A program made the position numbers and the translations under genes. The notes under the pieces are model-generated. The model saw only the letters and a list, made by a program, of their open reading frames with translations. It was not told where the DNA came from and ran no database searches. A stretch of 64,000 nucleotides of DNA from Cohnella hashimotonis. Its GTDB lineage: Bacteria; Bacillota; Bacilli; Paenibacillales; Paenibacillaceae. Of the stretch, positions 60,478 through 64,000 are shown one piece after another. Each line of letters starts with the position of its first letter. The stretch's first letter is position 1. The DNA lies in the NCBI RefSeq assembly GCF_030014955.1, contig NZ_JAGRPV010000001.1, positions 8,395,501 to 8,459,500 on the forward strand. The letters are read 5' to 3'.

Positions 60478-62181
60478 ATGCTTACAAACAACAATCATAA
60501 GCTTCGCGACGTCAAGCTCGCGGACTTGTCCGTCAGGGAGAAAATCGGTCAGACCGTCGTCCTGCTGTCCGGCCGGGCGCAAGAAATCGAGAAGCACGGC
60601 AGCCTGGAAGCCTTCTTGGACCGTTACCCGGTTGGCGGCTTTTTCGTCGGCGCCGAGATTATCAAGGATGTCATGACGAGCAACGGCTTCGAGCAGGTAA
60701 AAGAAGCGACCGAGCAGTATCGGGCGGCGACCCGCATTCCGCTCATTTTCGCCTCGGATCTGGAAAATGGTTGCGGCAGCATGATTCCCGGCCTCACGAA
60801 GCTGCCGTTCCCGATGGCGCTCGGCGCGACGCGCAGCGAGCAGCTCGCGTACGATTACGGCAAGGCGACCGCGCTCGAAGCGGGTCTTGCGGGCGTGAAC
60901 TGGACGTTCTCGCCGGTTGCCGACCTGAACGTCAACCGTTTTAATCCGATCACGGCCATCCGGGCGATCTCCGACAAGCCCTCCTGGGCGATCCCGCTGC
61001 TGAAGGCGATCGTGCGGGGCATGCAGGATCACGGGCTGGCCGCGACCGCGAAGCACTTCCCCGGCGACGGCGTCGACTATCGCGACCAGCATATGACCAC
61101 GACGACCAACTCGCTGTCACGCGAGGAATGGCTCGCTCAGCATGGCGCCGTGTTCCAGGCGCTCGTCGATGACGGTCTGGCGTCTATCATGACGGGCCAT
61201 ATCGCGCTGCCCGCCTTCCAGTCGCAGACGGCCCTTGGCGGCCGGTACCTGCCGGCGACGCTGTCCGCGGAGCTGAGCGACGGACTGCTGAAGCGGCAGA
61301 TGGGCTTCAAGGGCGCTATTGTCAGCGACGCGCTGATCATGGGCGGCTATCTGAAATGGTACGAGCGCAACGAGGCTTACCTGCACACGCTGAACGCAGG
61401 CACCGACATGCTCCTGTGGCCGGAGCTTACGTACTTCGAGGAGGCGGAAAAAGCGCTCGAAACGGGGGCGCTGACGATGGAGCGGCTGGACGATGCGGTG
61501 GAGCGCGTGCTGCAGATGAAGCGGCGCTTCGGCGTGCTGGCGGCGGTCGATGAGGCGTCTGAGACCGCGGCGCGCAGCGAAGCTTCCGCGGCGAGCGAGC
61601 CTGCCTACGAGGTGAAGGCGACGGCTGTACCCGCGAGCCAGGCAGAGATTGCCGCCTTCGCGCAGCGTACGGCGCAAAGCGTAGCGGAGGGTGCGCTGAC
61701 GCTCGTCCGCGACGAGGACGGCCTGCTGCCGCTGGCTTCCGGCTCCGTGCGCAAGGCCCTCATCATCGGCATCAGCCCGTCGACGGCGGACTATGACGAC
61801 CTGATCACGCTCAAGCAAGCGTTCGAGCGGCGCGGCATCGAGGCGGAGCTTATCCGCAACGTCTGGTACGAGGATCTCATCGCGCGCGAGCCTGGGGTCG
61901 ACCTGATCGTCTATGCGCCGATCCTGCGCCACCATCACCCGATGGGACCGCTCGCCTTCAGCGCCGAGGAAGCCTCCGCTTGCTGGAGCGCCTTGACGGC
62001 CGGCAGAGACAAGTCGGTCGTAGCTTCGTTCGGCTCGCCGTACCTCATCGCCGACTACTTCGACATGGCGCCGGTCGCCGTGAACGCCTACAGCAACGTG
62101 CCGGCGTCCCACGAAGCGTTCGTGCGCGCGCTGTTCGGCGAGATTCCTTTCACGGGCGTCGCGCCGGTCGGCAATCTGTAA
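60478..62181 (+). CDS. glycoside hydrolase family 3 protein (beta-N-acetylhexosaminidase/NagZ-like)
   Basis: A 567-residue cytoplasmic GH3 enzyme; start ATG 60478 after GGAAGGGG. The barrel (about 20-360) contains KHFPGDGVDYRDQHM, the His/Asp acid-base loop typical of NagZ-like N-acetylglucosaminidases, and the nucleophile Asp in IVSDALIMGGY. A linker rich in Ala/Ser/Glu and a C-terminal alpha/beta domain (about 400-567) follow. It is a single gene with its own terminator. The substrate could be a muropeptide, a chitin fragment or a plant oligosaccharide; the hexuronate context does not decide. Confidence 0.87.
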   Translation: MLTNNNHKLRDVKLADLSVREKIGQTVVLLSGRAQEIEKHGSLEAFLDRYPVGGFFVGAEIIKDVMTSNGFEQVKEATEQYRAATRIPLIFASDLENGCGSMIPGLTKLPFPMALGATRSEQLAYDYGKATALEAGLAGVNWTFSPVADLNVNRFNPITAIRAISDKPSWAIPLLKAIVRGMQDHGLAATAKHFPGDGVDYRDQHMTTTTNSLSREEWLAQHGAVFQALVDDGLASIMTGHIALPAFQSQTALGGRYLPATLSAELSDGLLKRQMGFKGAIVSDALIMGGYLKWYERNEAYLHTLNAGTDMLLWPELTYFEEAEKALETGALTMERLDDAVERVLQMKRRFGVLAAVDEASETAARSEASAASEPAYEVKATAVPASQAEIAAFAQRTAQSVAEGALTLVRDEDGLLPLASGSVRKALIIGISPSTADYDDLITLKQAFERRGIEAELIRNVWYEDLIAREPGVDLIVYAPILRHHHPMGPLAFSAEEASACWSALTAGRDKSVVASFGSPYLIADYFDMAPVAVNAYSNVPASHEAFVRALFGEIPFTGVAPVGNL

Positions 62182-62185
62182 CTAG

Positions 62186-62232
62186 AAAAACGGGATGAAG
62201 CAGATTGGTTTTCCTGCTTCGTCCCGTTTTTC
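62186..62232 (+). terminator. terminator of the GH3 gene
   Basis: A near-perfect 17-bp stem (AAACGGGATGAAGCAG / CTGCTTCGTCCCGTTT) is followed by TTC, five bases after the stop codon; flanking A5 and T5 runs make it bidirectional. Confidence 0.9.
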
Positions 62233-62267
62233 ATGTCGTTCGATAGCGTTGCGCCAAGCGCTCACAA

Positions 62268-62445
62268 GAGTTCCTATATAGGAACAAATTAAGCCAGCGT
62301 TGCGCTCAGTGACCCCGGAGTTCCTACATAGAACCACATTCGGCCGGCATTGCGCCCAATGCTCCCAGGAATTCCTTCATAGAAACACATTCGACCAGCT
62401 TTGCACCCAACACTCCCAGGAATTCCTGAATAGAAACACATTCAG
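62268..62445. repeat. four-unit 50-51-bp repeat with palindromic heart
   Basis: Units begin with TTCCT at 62271, 62321, 62372 and 62423 (spacing 50, 51, 51). The first heart is the perfect palindrome GTTCCTATATAGGAAC; later ones decay to TTCCTACATAGAA, TTCCTTCATAGAA and TTCCTGAATAGAA. Each is followed by ACACATTC-like bases and a GCGCCCAA(T/C) (A/G)CTCCCAG-type tail. The rest of the 482-bp gap 62182-62663 holds no gene. Confidence 0.8.
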
Positions 62446-62663
62446 CCCGACTCGCGCAGTTGGCGCCTACTCTCGCACATGCCGCCCTCAACGGCGGATT
62501 CCTCTGAATTTTGAACATTTCTCCCGGATTCGCTGCGGGGCGGAGATGCCGCGATATGTAGTAAAATGAGGCTAACGGCCGGCCTGGCCGCCGCGCGGCG
62601 CGGGCTTATCCGATCGCTTGCCGGCGCTTCCGAGCCGGTCCTCCCGCGAAGGAGCTTATCCCG

Positions 62664-64000
62664 ATGCGCATACGGCTCGGATTCCATTTTTACCGCAACA
62701 TGCGGATACGCAACAAGCTTTCCCTGTTGATCGCGCTTATCGTGGCGCTTTCCTTTTCCGCCACGCTGCTCGTGCAGCAGTACGCGTTTTCCATTTACGA
62801 CAGCCAGATCTACACCAAGTCGTCGCAGGTGCTGAATCTGTCCTCCTCCGCCATCGAGGCGGAGCTGAAGCGCATCCGGCAGATCTCCTACAACGTGACG
62901 GCGGACGGGCAGGTCCAGTCGCTGCTGAAAAAGATCGCGAATCCGGACACCAGCGATTACGACCGGCTGCTGCTCCGGCGCGATCTCGTCGACCGGCTGC
63001 TGAACTATACCGGCACGGAACCGTACCTGCTCTCGATCCAGCTGTACGACGCGCTCGGGCACGAGAATGCCGCGGGCAACGTCAAGGCGCTCAATGATGC
63101 GAAAATCGCCGATCTGTTAAGCCGGTCCGACCAGGCGGAGGGCGAGCAGGTCATGCTGTATCCGGACGAGAGCGACAGCGCGCTGATCACGGCGAGGAAG
63201 GTGCGGTCTTACGAGGGCACCGACTTCAGCCTCAAGCGGCTCGGCATGCTTGTCATTCGCATCAATATCGAGCGGATCGTTCGCGAAAACGCGCCTGCAG
63301 AGGGCGAACTGCTCATCCGGTCCGGCCCGGACATCGTATATCCCGTACATCCTGCGTTTGCCGACGTCGGTCTGGTCGAGAAGGAGAGCCGCAGCGGCAG
63401 CGGTTATTTTGTCGGCAGCTTCGGCGGCGAGCGGTACTTCGTATCCCATATCGAGTCTGGCAATTCGGGCTGGATGTACTTCAACCTGACGCCGTTCAAC
63501 CAAATCTTCGAGCGCATCATTTTTATCAAAGAACTCGTGGTATTCGTGTTCGTCGGGCTGCTCGTCGTAGTGATCGCTTGGGGCTTCCGATTCTCGCGCA
63601 GCCTGACGCGCCCGATCGACGATCTGATCGCTCGCATGCGGCTCGCCGAACGGGGCAACTTCGAGGAGGCGAACCTGGAGTCGATCGACACGGCCAGCGT
63701 GCCGCGCGACGAGGTCGGCCTGCTGCACCGTTCGTTCCGCATCATGATCGAGCGCATCAACACGCTGATCACGGAGAATTTCAAGAGCCGGCTGTTAGTG
63801 AAAGAGACTGAATTCAAGGCGCTTCAAGCGCAGATCAATCCGCATTTTCTGTACAATACGCTCGAATCGATCAACTGGATGGCCAAGATCAACCGGCAGC
63901 CGCAAATCTCGCAAATGGTCGAGGCGCTCGGCTTTCTCCTGCGCAACTCGATCTCGCTCGGTGATCCGCTCATTCCGCTGCGTGAGGAGCTGGGACTGGT
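62664..64000 (+). CDS. sensor histidine kinase, YesM type (3' truncated by window)
   Basis: The frame is open from ATG 62664 (nine bases after AAGGAG) to the right edge, at least 445 codons. TM1 lies at about 17-38, an extracellular Cache-like sensor at 40-280, TM2 at about 290-312 (ELVVFVFVGLLVVVIAWGF), HAMP follows (SRSLTRPIDDLIARM), then His_kinase with acceptor His in AQINPHFLYNTLESINWM. HATPase_c and a likely YesN partner lie beyond the window. It is preceded by the palindromic repeat array. It probably regulates a sugar operon to the right. Confidence 0.92.
   Translation, partial: MRIRLGFHFYRNMRIRNKLSLLIALIVALSFSATLLVQQYAFSIYDSQIYTKSSQVLNLSSSAIEAELKRIRQISYNVTADGQVQSLLKKIANPDTSDYDRLLLRRDLVDRLLNYTGTEPYLLSIQLYDALGHENAAGNVKALNDAKIADLLSRSDQAEGEQVMLYPDESDSALITARKVRSYEGTDFSLKRLGMLVIRINIERIVRENAPAEGELLIRSGPDIVYPVHPAFADVGLVEKESRSGSGYFVGSFGGERYFVSHIESGNSGWMYFNLTPFNQIFERIIFIKELVVFVFVGLLVVVIAWGFRFSRSLTRPIDDLIARMRLAERGNFEEANLESIDTASVPRDEVGLLHRSFRIMIERINTLITENFKSRLLVKETEFKALQAQINPHFLYNTLESINWMAKINRQPQISQMVEALGFLLRNSISLGDPLIPLREELGL

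Overview
The window reads as chromosomal DNA of a GC-rich (about 60% by eye) member of the Paenibacillaceae, most like Cohnella or a high-GC Paenibacillus. This is inferred from strong AAGGAG-type ribosome binding sites, many LplA/B/C-type sugar transporters paired with YesM/YesN two-component or AraC regulators, an S-layer-homology protein, an NHLP-leader peptide gene and Rpn-type nucleases. No rRNA, tRNA, phage, CRISPR or insertion sequence was recognised.

Layout. 1-7388: an LplC/SBP/LplB-type ABC transporter followed by an N-acylamino-acid racemase of the enolase superfamily, a carbon-nitrogen hydrolase, a GNAT acyltransferase and an M20 deacylase; racemase, acyltransferase and deacylase together resemble the N-succinyl route from D- to L-amino acids. 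7511-20589: a membrane AraC regulator, a GH2 glycosidase, a second sugar ABC transporter and its YesM/YesN pair. 20856-24728: a five-PAS histidine kinase, a zinc-ribbon protein and a RimJ-type acetyltransferase.

24880-32749 is the most unusual part. A spermidine-synthase-like protein is followed by a class I isoprenoid synthase and a 78-residue NHLP-leader peptide whose last residue is tryptophan. A seven-TM histidine kinase converges on the peptide gene and overlaps its 3' end. Behind the kinase lies a MerR/B12-binding protein with the complete CarH light-sensor signature (W-x9-EH and ExHxxG), then a soluble PAS-chemoreceptor protein and an HD-GYP phosphodiesterase. I read this as a candidate prenylated-peptide signalling locus, analogous to ComQ-ComX but with an NHLP-type precursor, possibly coupled to light and B12 sensing.

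32848-43295 is ordinary accessory metabolism and regulation: aldo-keto reductase, MFS exporter with divergent HxlR regulator, RlmN-type methyltransferase, a frameshifted rpn gene, AraC, SDR/LysR, ECF sigma/anti-sigma and a QorB-type reductase. At 43494-45998 a well-formed promoter, a cobalamin riboswitch and an attenuator precede a secreted SLH-anchored protein built like intrinsic factor/transcobalamin (alpha toroid plus DUF4430), a likely surface B12 binder. 46133-51925 holds an intact rpn gene and two large kinases.

52047-62181 is a hexuronate region: two AraC regulators, a Gfo/Idh/MocA oxidoreductase, translationally coupled uxaC-uxaB-uxaA and a GH3 glycosidase. Both AraC-divergent promoters share one bipartite motif with identical spacing. 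A YesM-type kinase runs off the right edge. Four intergenic regions carry arrays of palindromic hearts with a 51-52 bp period.
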